This document shows positions 33,824 to 41,355 of a DNA stretch of 64,000 nucleotides, one piece after another. Every line of letters begins with the position of its first letter. Within the stretch, counting starts at the first letter, position 1. The translations under genes were made by a program, and so were the position numbers. The stretch covers positions 1-64,000 of IMG/VR virus record IMGVR_UViG_3300015371_000011. One strand, written 5' to 3'. The DNA comes from a virus. Under the pieces are notes generated by a model. That model saw nothing but the letters and a program-made list of their open reading frames with translations. It did no database searches and had not been told where the DNA came from.

Positions 33824-34791
33824 TTGCGCGCCACTCCCTGATTCTTTCTATACCAATCCACCGTCAACTTGAGTCCGTGATGCAGGCTGGTGCGCGCCTC
33901 GAATCCCATATCACGCTTTGCCTTGCTCACGTCGAAACACCGCCGCGCCTGCCCGTTAGGCATGGTGTGGTCCCATGTAATGCGGCCCTTAAAGCCTGTG
34001 ATTTTCGCCAGCATCTTCACCACTTCGGCTATACTGTGCTCCTTGCCGCTCGATAGATTCACAATCTGCGGCTCGTCATAGACTTCGGCAGCTTTCAATA
34101 TCCCTTCGCAGACATCAGGCGCATAAATAAAATCGCGCGTAGCCGTGCCGTGGCCCCATAGGCTTAATACATCGGCGTTATTGTCCACAGCCTCAACGAA
34201 TCGACGCACCAATGCGGGTATGACGTGGCCCTGCTCCAGGTTAAACCAGTCGTGCGGCCCTTACAGATTGCCAGGTATCACCACCACGCTAGGCAGACCG
34301 TACTGCGTATAAACGGCCTTGGCCTGCACGATTTGCATCCTTTTGGCTAACGAATACGGCGCGCTCTCTGGCTGCGGCAAGCCATTCCAGTAATCCTCTT
34401 CTTTGGTCGGTATAGGCGCATGCTCAGGATAGCCGCAGCCCGCCGATACTAGCACGGCTTTCTTGATGCCGTAGTCGTGCGCGTAATAGAGCAGGTGGGC
34501 GCTCATGGTCAGATTATCGTAAAAGAAATCCGCTGGCCGCTGCATGTTAGCGTTGATGCCGCCTACCAGGCCCGCCATGTGCACGAGCACCGTCGGCACC
34601 CGCTTAGTGTGGTGGTTGATATACAATTCTTCAACCTGATTCGCGTCTCTCAAGTCGTAAGCCTCGTGGCTAGGCCCAACGATATACGCTTTGCGGTGCA
34701 GGCAGCGCATGGTGCGCTGAAAGTTTCTTCCAAGAAACCCTGCGGACCCTGTTAATAAAGTTTGGTGCTCGTCCCAGTTAAACATGGCCAC
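33820..34791 (-). pseudogene. GDP-L-fucose synthase-like SDR broken by an in-frame TAA
   Basis: Residues 1-176 (TGSAGFLGRNF, VLVSAGCGYPE, PYSLAKRMQIVQAKA, VVVIPGNL) match GDP-fucose synthase up to the point where the family has NLYGP. Here a TAA (34261-34263) replaces the Tyr codon. The frame then continues GPHDWFNLEQGHVIPALVRR to 33820 with no other change. The total of 323 codons equals the normal family size. A point mutation, a sequencing error or translational read-through are the options; TAA is clearly a normal stop elsewhere in this genome. Confidence 0.8.
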
Positions 34792-34826
34792 CTAACCGAA
34801 ACGGCGCGCCTTCGACGCCGACGCGC

Positions 34827-35015
34827 CTAGCCTCGGTGAATTTTCTCGGCTTCCTCCTTTGTGTTTATTTTCTTCTCTGACACACCCGACATCTGAGCGC
34901 GTAGCCAATTGTCGTAGACTTCAAGCAGCATCACCTCGACGCCATTCGGCCATATCCCCTTTTGCGCACAGTGCTCCAGAAAGGCTTGCAGGCGGTCGCT
35001 AAAGCGTTGGCTCAT
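34827..35015 (-). CDS. Small hypothetical protein
   Basis: The 62-residue protein is helical and charged (QAFLEHCAQKGIWPNGVEVM, SEKKINTKEEAEKIH). It precedes the broken fucose-synthase gene with a 35-nt gap and follows the VRR-NUC nuclease gene. No family is recognised. Confidence 0.45.
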   Translation of the reverse strand: MSQRFSDRLQAFLEHCAQKGIWPNGVEVMLLEVYDNWLRAQMSGVSEKKINTKEEAEKIHRG

Positions 35016-35017
35016 GA

Positions 35018-35395
35018 TTAAAACCTCTTGCCGCCTGCAAAGTTTAAAGGGATTTTGTGCTTAACGCTTTTCCATGCAACCAAGCGGTCGGGTGCCCATG
35101 AGTACCAGATATAAACTTCAAGAATGTTATTCTGCTCAAGCAAGTCGAAAGTCCGCGCCTGATTCGGAGAAACGCTATCGTTTGGTCCTTTGACTTCAAC
35201 GCCAATCGTCTTGCCGTTAAACCGCACTAAAAAATCAGGCCAGCTAGGACGATGGACCACCGTCCAATTATGGATATGCGCACGCTTGACAAAATCTTGC
35301 TCAGCAGGCACTAGCCGTTCAGGTATAACTTTAAAATTCTTTGCCTTTTTGATTTCCTTAGCGATGAATTTTCGCAAGCTAGGACTCAGGCTCAT
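35018..35395 (-). CDS. VRR-NUC family nuclease
   Basis: The 125-residue protein shows the VRR-NUC (PD-(D/E)xK) active site: WPDFLVRFNGKTIGVEVKGP (D, ExK) followed by SPNQARTFDLLEQNN. Phage VRR-NUC proteins are thought to be structure-specific nucleases that act like Holliday-junction resolvases. A second one lies at 44117-44497. Confidence 0.75.
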   Translation of the reverse strand: MSLSPSLRKFIAKEIKKAKNFKVIPERLVPAEQDFVKRAHIHNWTVVHRPSWPDFLVRFNGKTIGVEVKGPNDSVSPNQARTFDLLEQNNILEVYIWYSWAPDRLVAWKSVKHKIPLNFAGGKRF

Positions 35396-35628
35396 TGATT
35401 CTCTCCGTTCTTAACAAGCCGCCCCATTACGCGATGAAACTCAAGACTCCACTTGCCATATTCTTTTACCCGCGAATAAACCTCGTCCGCTAGTTTCTCG
35501 GCACGCGGTATTAGGCTATTGCGCCAGTCGATATAGTCACAGTTATGGACGTGCAAATCATTGCGCAGAACGGGTTGACCGTTGCGATATTCAATCTTGC
35601 CCTCGGCACAGCTACAAAACACAGTCAT
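35392..35628 (-). CDS. Small hypothetical protein
   Basis: The 78-residue protein begins MTVFCSCAEGKIEY and includes HVHNCDYIDWRNSLIPRAEK; Cys and His residues could bind a metal. It overlaps the methyltransferase upstream by 17 nt. Function is unknown. Confidence 0.5.
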   Translation of the reverse strand: MTVFCSCAEGKIEYRNGQPVLRNDLHVHNCDYIDWRNSLIPRAEKLADEVYSRVKEYGKWSLEFHRVMGRLVKNGENQ

Positions 35629-36613
35629 TGGTAATAGCTTTCTCCGTCATCACAATCCTTGTCCCCTCTTTATGCACATCCCAGCGGTTAAACCGCATGC
35701 CATAGTGAAAATGATCGACATACGGTATCTCGTATTGCGGCGGCGACTCCACGCGTATCGACAGGCCAGCCGTGTACTGATCCTTGATCATAGCCCGTAT
35801 CCCGCTGTTGTCGCCCACGTATGGCGGGCCGTAATCGCCGTCAGCCAGAATGAATGCCATATCGCGCCTATCGGCATCGTCAAACTTGACGCTGCGCTCA
35901 TTGAGCACCTTATAGCCCGCCGCCTTTAATAGCGTGGACATCGACTCCCACGTAAAATTGCACTTATGCGCGAAATAGAAGGCGTCGCTCCAGTTTATAA
36001 TTTGAAACGCGTGCGGCACCTCTAGGTAAACAATACCCTTCGGCTTCAGTATGGACTTCAAGCCGCGCATGACGGCGAGCGGGTCGCGGCAATGCTCTAG
36101 GACGTGCGACATGACGACTAGGTTGAAATCCAGCAGCCGCTCTTCACATAACTGCTCGATAGTTGTGCCATCGCCCATCGGCTCCACGCCGCACACGTCC
36201 AGATAGCCCGCCTCCTTAAACGCGTCCACGCCCTCATAGCTAGCCGCGCCAACGTCAAGAATATGGGCATTATGCTTCACGTATGGTGCCACCATCTCGG
36301 CGCGTTTACGGTAGGCGGCAAACCTAGCCGCGCTATACGGCCGCTTATACGGCGGCTGCAATTCGGCCATGCGGGTAAACCAATCGTCGGTAGGCGATAA
36401 CGCGCGCCAGCTAAACGTGCATTGCTTGCAAATCACCGTCTGGTGCACGCATAAACGGCCGATATAGACACTTGCCGCCTCATCGAAGGCACTCACACCG
36501 CATATCGCGCACGAGCCGCGAAACACCAAATCGGCGTGCGCAATCGGATAGCGCGTTACTGGCTCGGCGGCGATGGCGGCTAAGCGGGCATCTTTGAAGT
36601 CGTGGGTTAACAT
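35612..36613 (-). CDS. SAM methyltransferase with N-terminal zinc-binding domain
   Basis: The 333-residue protein has CAICG and CKQCTFSW in its N-terminal 60 residues (zinc knuckle), then a class I methyltransferase with ILDVGAASYEGVDAF and VVMSHVLEHCRDPLAVM. This domain order is shared with C-methyltransferases of NDP-4-keto sugars. Placed in the sugar module, C- or O-methylation of a sugar is a plausible inference. Confidence 0.7.
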   Translation of the reverse strand: MLTHDFKDARLAAIAAEPVTRYPIAHADLVFRGSCAICGVSAFDEAASVYIGRLCVHQTVICKQCTFSWRALSPTDDWFTRMAELQPPYKRPYSAARFAAYRKRAEMVAPYVKHNAHILDVGAASYEGVDAFKEAGYLDVCGVEPMGDGTTIEQLCEERLLDFNLVVMSHVLEHCRDPLAVMRGLKSILKPKGIVYLEVPHAFQIINWSDAFYFAHKCNFTWESMSTLLKAAGYKVLNERSVKFDDADRRDMAFILADGDYGPPYVGDNSGIRAMIKDQYTAGLSIRVESPPQYEIPYVDHFHYGMRFNRWDVHKEGTRIVMTEKAITNDCVL

Positions 36614-36747
36614 TTTTTCATATACACGAATCGGCTGGCCTTGGAGCAGTAGCCTTTATAGCCGCGCTTGGTCATAAAACTTCTATCCACACGGCGGCGC
36701 ATATCACGCCTGATTATCTCGCCGCACTTTGGACACAATAACTTCAC
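36607..36747 (-). CDS. Tiny zinc-ribbon protein
   Basis: A GTG at 36747, overlapping the stop of the glycosyltransferase gene (GTGA), opens a 46-residue frame. It reads LLCPKCGEIIRRDM and later YCSKA and KKC, a four-Cys zinc ribbon with many Arg and Lys residues. It fills the whole gap between two genes and overlaps the next start. Probable nucleic-acid binding is inferred. Confidence 0.6.
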   Translation of the reverse strand: MKLLCPKCGEIIRRDMRRRVDRSFMTKRGYKGYCSKASRFVYMKKC

Positions 36748-37727
36748 GCCAACCCCGCAATCCGAAACATGCCCTTCCAGAATTGCCGCCCGTCAAATAT
36801 CTCTTTGGCCTTTTTCGCGCCTGCCTCGGCTATCCTTGCCGCCTCATTTTGCCCTGGCCCTAAATAGTATTTGAGTCTATCCACCAGCGTTGATGCGCCC
36901 TCGAAGCCAATGGCACCATTAGCCAGCAAGTGAAACGGCTCGCTGAATTTTACGTAATGCTTGAATTCATCTAATAGGCGCGGCGTCTCGTCGTTCGCGC
37001 TCTCCATCAACATTGCGCCGCATAAAGTCGCCTCAGACGTCCTGCCATTTAGGTGCTGAAACGTGACGGCACTGGTGAAATTTAGCGTAATCTTGGATCG
37101 GCGCAGCAACCACGCATAGGCGTCGATGCTATCCACTTTCTGCCCGACGATGCCGCCGCCGCGAGTCACGGCTATGCCCATACCATCAAGCCAGCCGAGA
37201 TTGAGCGCACGGTCGAGACGGCCCGACGTACTGCCGATAAAGCTCAGCGGTATGTCGCGCTCGCCAAACGGCGCAGAATAGAATATGCGCGGGTCTTTCG
37301 GCTCAGGCAGCCAAAACGTCTTGTCGGCAAACGACGTGAATTGTTTCCAGTGCTCGGCGGTATCGACAAACACATTGGCCGTGACGTGTGGCGCATACAT
37401 ATCGGCGTGCAGCACCACATTCGGCGCGCTCTCTAGCCACAGGCCAATGACGGGTATCTTGTAGCGGTCGCGCAGAAAGCGAAACAACTCAGGCTCGATA
37501 TTGCCCGCAAAATTCACTAGCGGCGTTGCCACAATCAAGTCTGGATTCCAACCGCTGGCATACGCGGCCAGCGCCTTGTGGCCGTCCTCACTCACGTCAA
37601 ACCAGTAGCGCTTAATATCAAATCCCAGCGCCTCGGCTGCACCGATTGAGCAATACTCGTGCGGTGATTGGCGTAAGTCGCTCTCATAGCCGTGCATCGT
37701 TTTGTGCGTGGCGAATAGGATTTTCAT
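36744..37727 (-). CDS. Glycosyltransferase (GT-B, CgeB/Glyco_trans_1_2-like)
   Basis: The start at 37727 (MKILFATHKTMHGYESDLRQ) overlaps the methyltransferase stop by 4 nt; an ATG at 37775 would be too long. The 327-residue protein ends with the GT-B donor half LNFTSAVTFQHLNGRTSEAT and LMESANDETPRLLDEF, as in CgeB-type glycosyltransferases. It is in the sugar module next to a DNA methyltransferase; a glycan or DNA base could be the acceptor. Confidence 0.7.
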   Translation of the reverse strand: MKILFATHKTMHGYESDLRQSPHEYCSIGAAEALGFDIKRYWFDVSEDGHKALAAYASGWNPDLIVATPLVNFAGNIEPELFRFLRDRYKIPVIGLWLESAPNVVLHADMYAPHVTANVFVDTAEHWKQFTSFADKTFWLPEPKDPRIFYSAPFGERDIPLSFIGSTSGRLDRALNLGWLDGMGIAVTRGGGIVGQKVDSIDAYAWLLRRSKITLNFTSAVTFQHLNGRTSEATLCGAMLMESANDETPRLLDEFKHYVKFSEPFHLLANGAIGFEGASTLVDRLKYYLGPGQNEAARIAEAGAKKAKEIFDGRQFWKGMFRIAGLA

Positions 37728-38374
37728 GCGAATTTTAGGACTTCTTGCGCCATGCGTTTGGCAGCTATCTCGCAATATTTCTCTTCTATCTCGATACCAA
37801 TAGCCTTGCGGCCCAAGTCCTTAGCGGCTCGCAATGTGGTTCCGCTGCCCATGAAGGGGTCAAGAATGGTTTCATCCTGCTGACAATAATTCGTCAAACA
37901 CCAATTCATCAATTTTAATGGCTTCTGCGTCGGATGGTCTCGTAGTGTCTCTTTGCCTAACAAACCATTCCATTCAATTGTTATTTTTTTTACAGACTTA
38001 CGATTGAATGAAGTCCAAGCTAATTCACAATCGCCAAAAGTTGGCATGGTGTTTAATTTATCCCAACTAATCCAATGGGTAGAGCGTGGCAACAAATCAG
38101 CAAAAAAATTACCGCCCCAAATAATAGCGTTTGATGCCATGTCTAAAATCATCAAAAAAATCTCTTGGCTAGGCCGTTCTGCGTCCCACGCATCAATGTA
38201 CTGGCGTCGCCTAATAGGCGTGCCAAAGCCGCCAAAGCCGTCAAAGCCGTGTGACATACTCACACCATACGGCGGATCAGTCAGCACTAAATCCACCGGC
38301 TCAAGCTGCAGCAGTATTTCTCTACAATCCCCATGAAATATCGTCACCGCATCGTCCTGGTAATAGGGTTTCAT
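37724..38374 (-). CDS. DNA adenine methyltransferase (DPPY type)
   Basis: The 216-residue protein has LVLTDPPYGVSMSHG (motif IV) and ETILDPFMGSGTTLRAAKDL (motif I), with HPTQKPLKLMNW between. The order is that of beta-class N6-adenine methyltransferases and the size is that of a solitary phage enzyme. It is translationally coupled at both ends to sugar-module genes. Confidence 0.8.
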   Translation of the reverse strand: MKPYYQDDAVTIFHGDCREILLQLEPVDLVLTDPPYGVSMSHGFDGFGGFGTPIRRRQYIDAWDAERPSQEIFLMILDMASNAIIWGGNFFADLLPRSTHWISWDKLNTMPTFGDCELAWTSFNRKSVKKITIEWNGLLGKETLRDHPTQKPLKLMNWCLTNYCQQDETILDPFMGSGTTLRAAKDLGRKAIGIEIEEKYCEIAAKRMAQEVLKFA

Positions 38375-41355
38375 AGCAATAATATCTGCCCCGACTTGCG
38401 CCCGTAGAGCACGACTTCACGCGCAAACTTCTTCTTATCGCCGCCGTAATGCCACGGCGTGGGTATGCGCCACATCTGGTTTTCAATCACAGTGTCGTCG
38501 TACAGAAGCCCGCCCGTCTCGTCGTAGAATCCCGCCAAGTCATCGGCTGCCCTGAAAAATGTGGCCTCCTCTGGCCCCCAGTAAACCTCGCCGTACTCAG
38601 GCATGAGCGCCGCTATCGGCTCGCCACGCTCAAGCACGCCGTCAAGAATCTTATTGTACTCGGCCATCTCGTTGCGCCAGAAAGCGCCGTTGCTGTACAT
38701 AATCGCTTCGATGAATGTGCTCGGCATAATACCCTTGGTAAGCAAGTCCTGCAGGATAAAAATACCCAACTTTAGCCCGTGCAGCGCCATAAAAATCCAT
38801 GAAAAAATATTCATGCGCCGCCACTTGACTATGTCCATACTGCTCGTCTCGACAACCAAATCCTCATACTCGGCCAGATAACCATCGGCCCGTACCGTGC
38901 CGTGAATCTCGGCTAACTCTATACGCCGTGTGCGGATACCAAACTGCGCCTGATAGTCGGGCCGGCCCATCTCGGTATTAGGCAAGGCCATCAGCGGGTA
39001 GATAAACACCTGCCCACTCATGCCAGCCGCCACGATCTCGTCCAGCCCCTGCTTCCACGTCTCGTATGTCTCACCCGGCAGCCCGACAATAAATTCGCTA
39101 TATGTCGGCACGCCTTCGGCGTTGAAACGCTCCTGCAGCTTCTCGTAGGTAGACATTTTGATATTGCTGCGCTTGATATTCTGCAGCACCGTGGCGTTGT
39201 TGCTTTGGCGTGCGAGCGTGACGCTTTTAGACATGCCTGCGTCGGCTAGCATCTTGCCTACGGCGTAAACCTTGTCGTCGGTGTTCTTGCCGTAATTGAC
39301 GCGAAACCGCTGCGGATAGCCGTATTTCTCTTTGGTGGCTATCAGGTACTCGGCTATTTCACGGTCGCGTGCGAGCATGCCAAAATTCGACGCGCTCCCA
39401 AGTGCATACGGGATTTTATTACGCCCCAACCATTCAATCTCCGCAAATACTCGGTCTAGTCCATAGTAGCTCATCTTGTGTTGCCCAAGTCCATATTCGC
39501 AGAATGAACAATTTTCACAGAGCAACCCGTTAGCAAAAAAATTATGATTCGGCGTAGCTTCAACAATATCATAAACTCGCCGATGCTCGCTTGGCGAAAT
39601 CTCTTCTACTGCACACCAAGAAACCTTTGCAGTCGTTGCACCATCGCTTCGTTCAACTTGTCGTCGTTCCAAATCACAAAAATCTCCCAACCGAAATATT
39701 GATAATCTGCCGCTTCCATTTCCACGTCCTTTTCCTCTTGGTGCCAATAACGACCATGAGCGAGAATCGCTTTTCTTACTCCCTTTTTGCAGTGGATAAA
39801 ATCTGGATTGCGACAACCTCCCGATACTCCCGGCCCCAACCAAAATGTCCTGTCGCCAGTATATTTGAATGGCAGTTGATACTGTTGAAAAAATTTTATC
39901 AGCTTGCTCTCGAAACCATTCGGCGGCTCGCCAGCCTTTAAAAAATGAGCGGCATGCCATTGCGGATCGTTCCAATATTGCCGCATCTTTTGCTTCCACG
40001 ATTCGATCATTTGCTTGTGCTTGATTGGATCTAACCGTCGCATCGGATTGTTGTCGCCAGTTTGCCATGCGTAACCGAGCCTCTTGCTTGTTTCCACCCC
40101 TTTCCTCGCATGTGCTAGTCGTTGTTCTCGACTCATTCGCCGCATTGGACTGTTGTCGCCAGTGAATTTCAGGTAGTGCCCCATTGCTCGTTGCGTTGCT
40201 ACCACCTTCGCTACGTGTTCTGGCGATTTCTTTATTCCCTTGTTCATACCCGGATGTCTGTAGAGACCCGCTGCTGCTGCCCTCTTTATCCCCTCTATTC
40301 GCCGCTCTTCGCCTCCGCTTTGCTTCCGACTTGCTGCAGCTTTGATTCCCCGGAGTCTTTGCACTTCCAACGGAGTCGTTAATACTCTCTGTCTCAAGTG
40401 CGGCAGATAGCACCCCATCGAACAATACATCCTCTCTTTTGGCCGATGATCTATCGACGTTCCACAACCCTTGCAAAATCTTGTCGCCGACTTTAAGGTC
40501 GCCTGCTGTAACCCATCCCCTGTCGGTGTAAAAAGGATGATCTCTAGTTGCTCCAATTTCAGAACCTCCCGCTACTATCTTGATGGTTTCCTTAATGCCG
40601 CTACAAATCGAAAATGCGACTCTATTCCACGCAAGGCATTCGTCTTTCTCATTCCAACCTAAAATATAATCACCGGACTGCACTGCTTCTATATTTTTTT
40701 GCCCTGTTTGAGTAACTACCACCGTTCCTTCCGCGAGACACATAAATGGGCATCCGCGATCCTGCTCCAAGACGTAGCTATACTCTATTGGCTCTGGATG
40801 CTGCTCCAATAACCCGTCAAATAAGCCGGTCAACGCGGGCGACGGCAATTCATTCAACTCTTTCTGAAACGGATAATCCTGAGCGCAGTAGTGCACATCA
40901 TTGTCTCGATACGTTATCTGCGGGATACCTTCAAAGTCCGTGCTGTGAGTTTCCGCCCAACGCTTTAATACGGCAGTAAACGCCTGCTCACCCGCGCGTC
41001 TGACAGCTACGTCGATAAATGGATGCTTGGATAAATACTCAATGGCGTTATCGGGCACCTGCAATCCACCAAACACAATCAGGCACTCAGGCCAACGGCG
41101 TTTCACTTCGGCGGCTACTGCCAGGTTTAATTGCTCATTCCACACCGCCACAGAGAAAGCCGCCACGTCCACACGGTTGTCATAGTGCTTGAGAATATTG
41201 GCCGGCTTATCCACGCAGTAAAGAAAATCGCCAAACTCGTAATTGGCCTTGATGTCGTCATTCTGCTCGGCATAGGCGCGCAGCAATCCCGTAGCCAGCG
41301 GCAAGTAGCAGTTGCGGCCGAGCCTGATGTTATATTCGTTTAGGACTACGCGCAT
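38371..41355 (-). CDS. B12-binding radical SAM enzyme interrupted by an intein in its cluster motif
   Basis: The precursor has 994 residues; removing the 410-residue intein leaves 584. The host protein has a cobalamin-binding N-domain (IVFGGLQVPDNAIEYLSKH, VAVRRAGEQAF) and a radical SAM domain. The cluster motif CPFM|CSFC is split exactly before its second Cys by the intein, so the iron-sulfur cluster cannot form until splicing. Downstream are NFGMLARDREI and GLPGETYETWKQGLDEIV. Like the enzyme at 27380-28888 it would alter an unactivated carbon; the substrate is unknown. Confidence 0.8.
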   Translation of the reverse strand: MRVVLNEYNIRLGRNCYLPLATGLLRAYAEQNDDIKANYEFGDFLYCVDKPANILKHYDNRVDVAAFSVAVWNEQLNLAVAAEVKRRWPECLIVFGGLQVPDNAIEYLSKHPFIDVAVRRAGEQAFTAVLKRWAETHSTDFEGIPQITYRDNDVHYCAQDYPFQKELNELPSPALTGLFDGLLEQHPEPIEYSYVLEQDRGCPFMCLAEGTVVVTQTGQKNIEAVQSGDYILGWNEKDECLAWNRVAFSICSGIKETIKIVAGGSEIGATRDHPFYTDRGWVTAGDLKVGDKILQGLWNVDRSSAKREDVLFDGVLSAALETESINDSVGSAKTPGNQSCSKSEAKRRRRAANRGDKEGSSSGSLQTSGYEQGNKEIARTRSEGGSNATSNGALPEIHWRQQSNAANESRTTTSTCEERGGNKQEARLRMANWRQQSDATVRSNQAQANDRIVEAKDAAILERSAMACRSFFKGWRAAEWFREQADKIFSTVSTAIQIYWRQDILVGAGSIGRLSQSRFYPLQKGSKKSDSRSWSLLAPRGKGRGNGSGRLSIFRLGDFCDLERRQVERSDGATTAKVSWCAVEEISPSEHRRVYDIVEATPNHNFFANGLLCENCSFCEYGLGQHKMSYYGLDRVFAEIEWLGRNKIPYALGSASNFGMLARDREIAEYLIATKEKYGYPQRFRVNYGKNTDDKVYAVGKMLADAGMSKSVTLARQSNNATVLQNIKRSNIKMSTYEKLQERFNAEGVPTYSEFIVGLPGETYETWKQGLDEIVAAGMSGQVFIYPLMALPNTEMGRPDYQAQFGIRTRRIELAEIHGTVRADGYLAEYEDLVVETSSMDIVKWRRMNIFSWIFMALHGLKLGIFILQDLLTKGIMPSTFIEAIMYSNGAFWRNEMAEYNKILDGVLERGEPIAALMPEYGEVYWGPEEATFFRAADDLAGFYDETGGLLYDDTVIENQMWRIPTPWHYGGDKKKFAREVVLYGRKSGQILLL
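39511..40740 (-). mobile_element. Intein inside radical SAM motif, containing an out-of-frame endonuclease gene
   Basis: The intein runs from Cys (CLAEGTVVVTQTGQ, block A) through block B (IGATRDHPFYTDRGW) to block F/G (RRVYDIVEATPNHNF, FFANGLLCEN) followed by extein Cys. The penultimate residue is Glu where His is usual. Between the splicing halves, about 300 residues are Ser, Arg and Asn rich without a domain; that DNA encodes an endonuclease in another frame. The frame stays open throughout, so full-length precursor can be made. Confidence 0.8.
39606..40556 (-). CDS. Vsr-like homing endonuclease nested out of frame inside the intein
   Basis: The 316-residue protein is read from the same strand as the intein but in another frame. 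It has a zinc finger (FCKGCG...MYCSMGC), NUMOD-like repeats (GDNSPMRRMS, GDNNPMRRLD) and a C-terminal Vsr/EDxHD-type nuclease (GGCRNPDFIHCKK, KAILAHGRYWH, YFGWEIFVIWNDD). The start is a TTG with GGGAGG eight bases upstream. The frame begins within the intein block B region and ends where block F begins. It would spread the intein by cutting intein-less copies. Confidence 0.8.
   Translation of the reverse strand: MEQLEIILFTPTGDGLQQATLKSATRFCKGCGTSIDHRPKERMYCSMGCYLPHLRQRVLTTPLEVQRLRGIKAAASRKQSGGEERRIEGIKRAAAAGLYRHPGMNKGIKKSPEHVAKVVATQRAMGHYLKFTGDNSPMRRMSREQRLAHARKGVETSKRLGYAWQTGDNNPMRRLDPIKHKQMIESWKQKMRQYWNDPQWHAAHFLKAGEPPNGFESKLIKFFQQYQLPFKYTGDRTFWLGPGVSGGCRNPDFIHCKKGVRKAILAHGRYWHQEEKDVEMEAADYQYFGWEIFVIWNDDKLNEAMVQRLQRFLGVQ

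Noticed and set aside
33820-34791. Stop-codon reassignment of TAA as explanation for the interrupted SDR gene
   Set aside because: TAA ends several other genes at TAATG overlaps (for example at 1022 and 15716), so it is a normal stop in this genome.
37724-38374. Grouping this methyltransferase with the sugar enzymes as a DNA-hypermodification system
   Set aside because: No base-kinase, thymidylate-synthase-like or J-base type gene is visible; adjacency alone is insufficient.
39591-39941. Plus-strand open frame within the radical SAM/intein region
   Set aside because: It is antisense to two overlapping minus-strand coding frames, has no ribosome-binding site and no protein-like composition.
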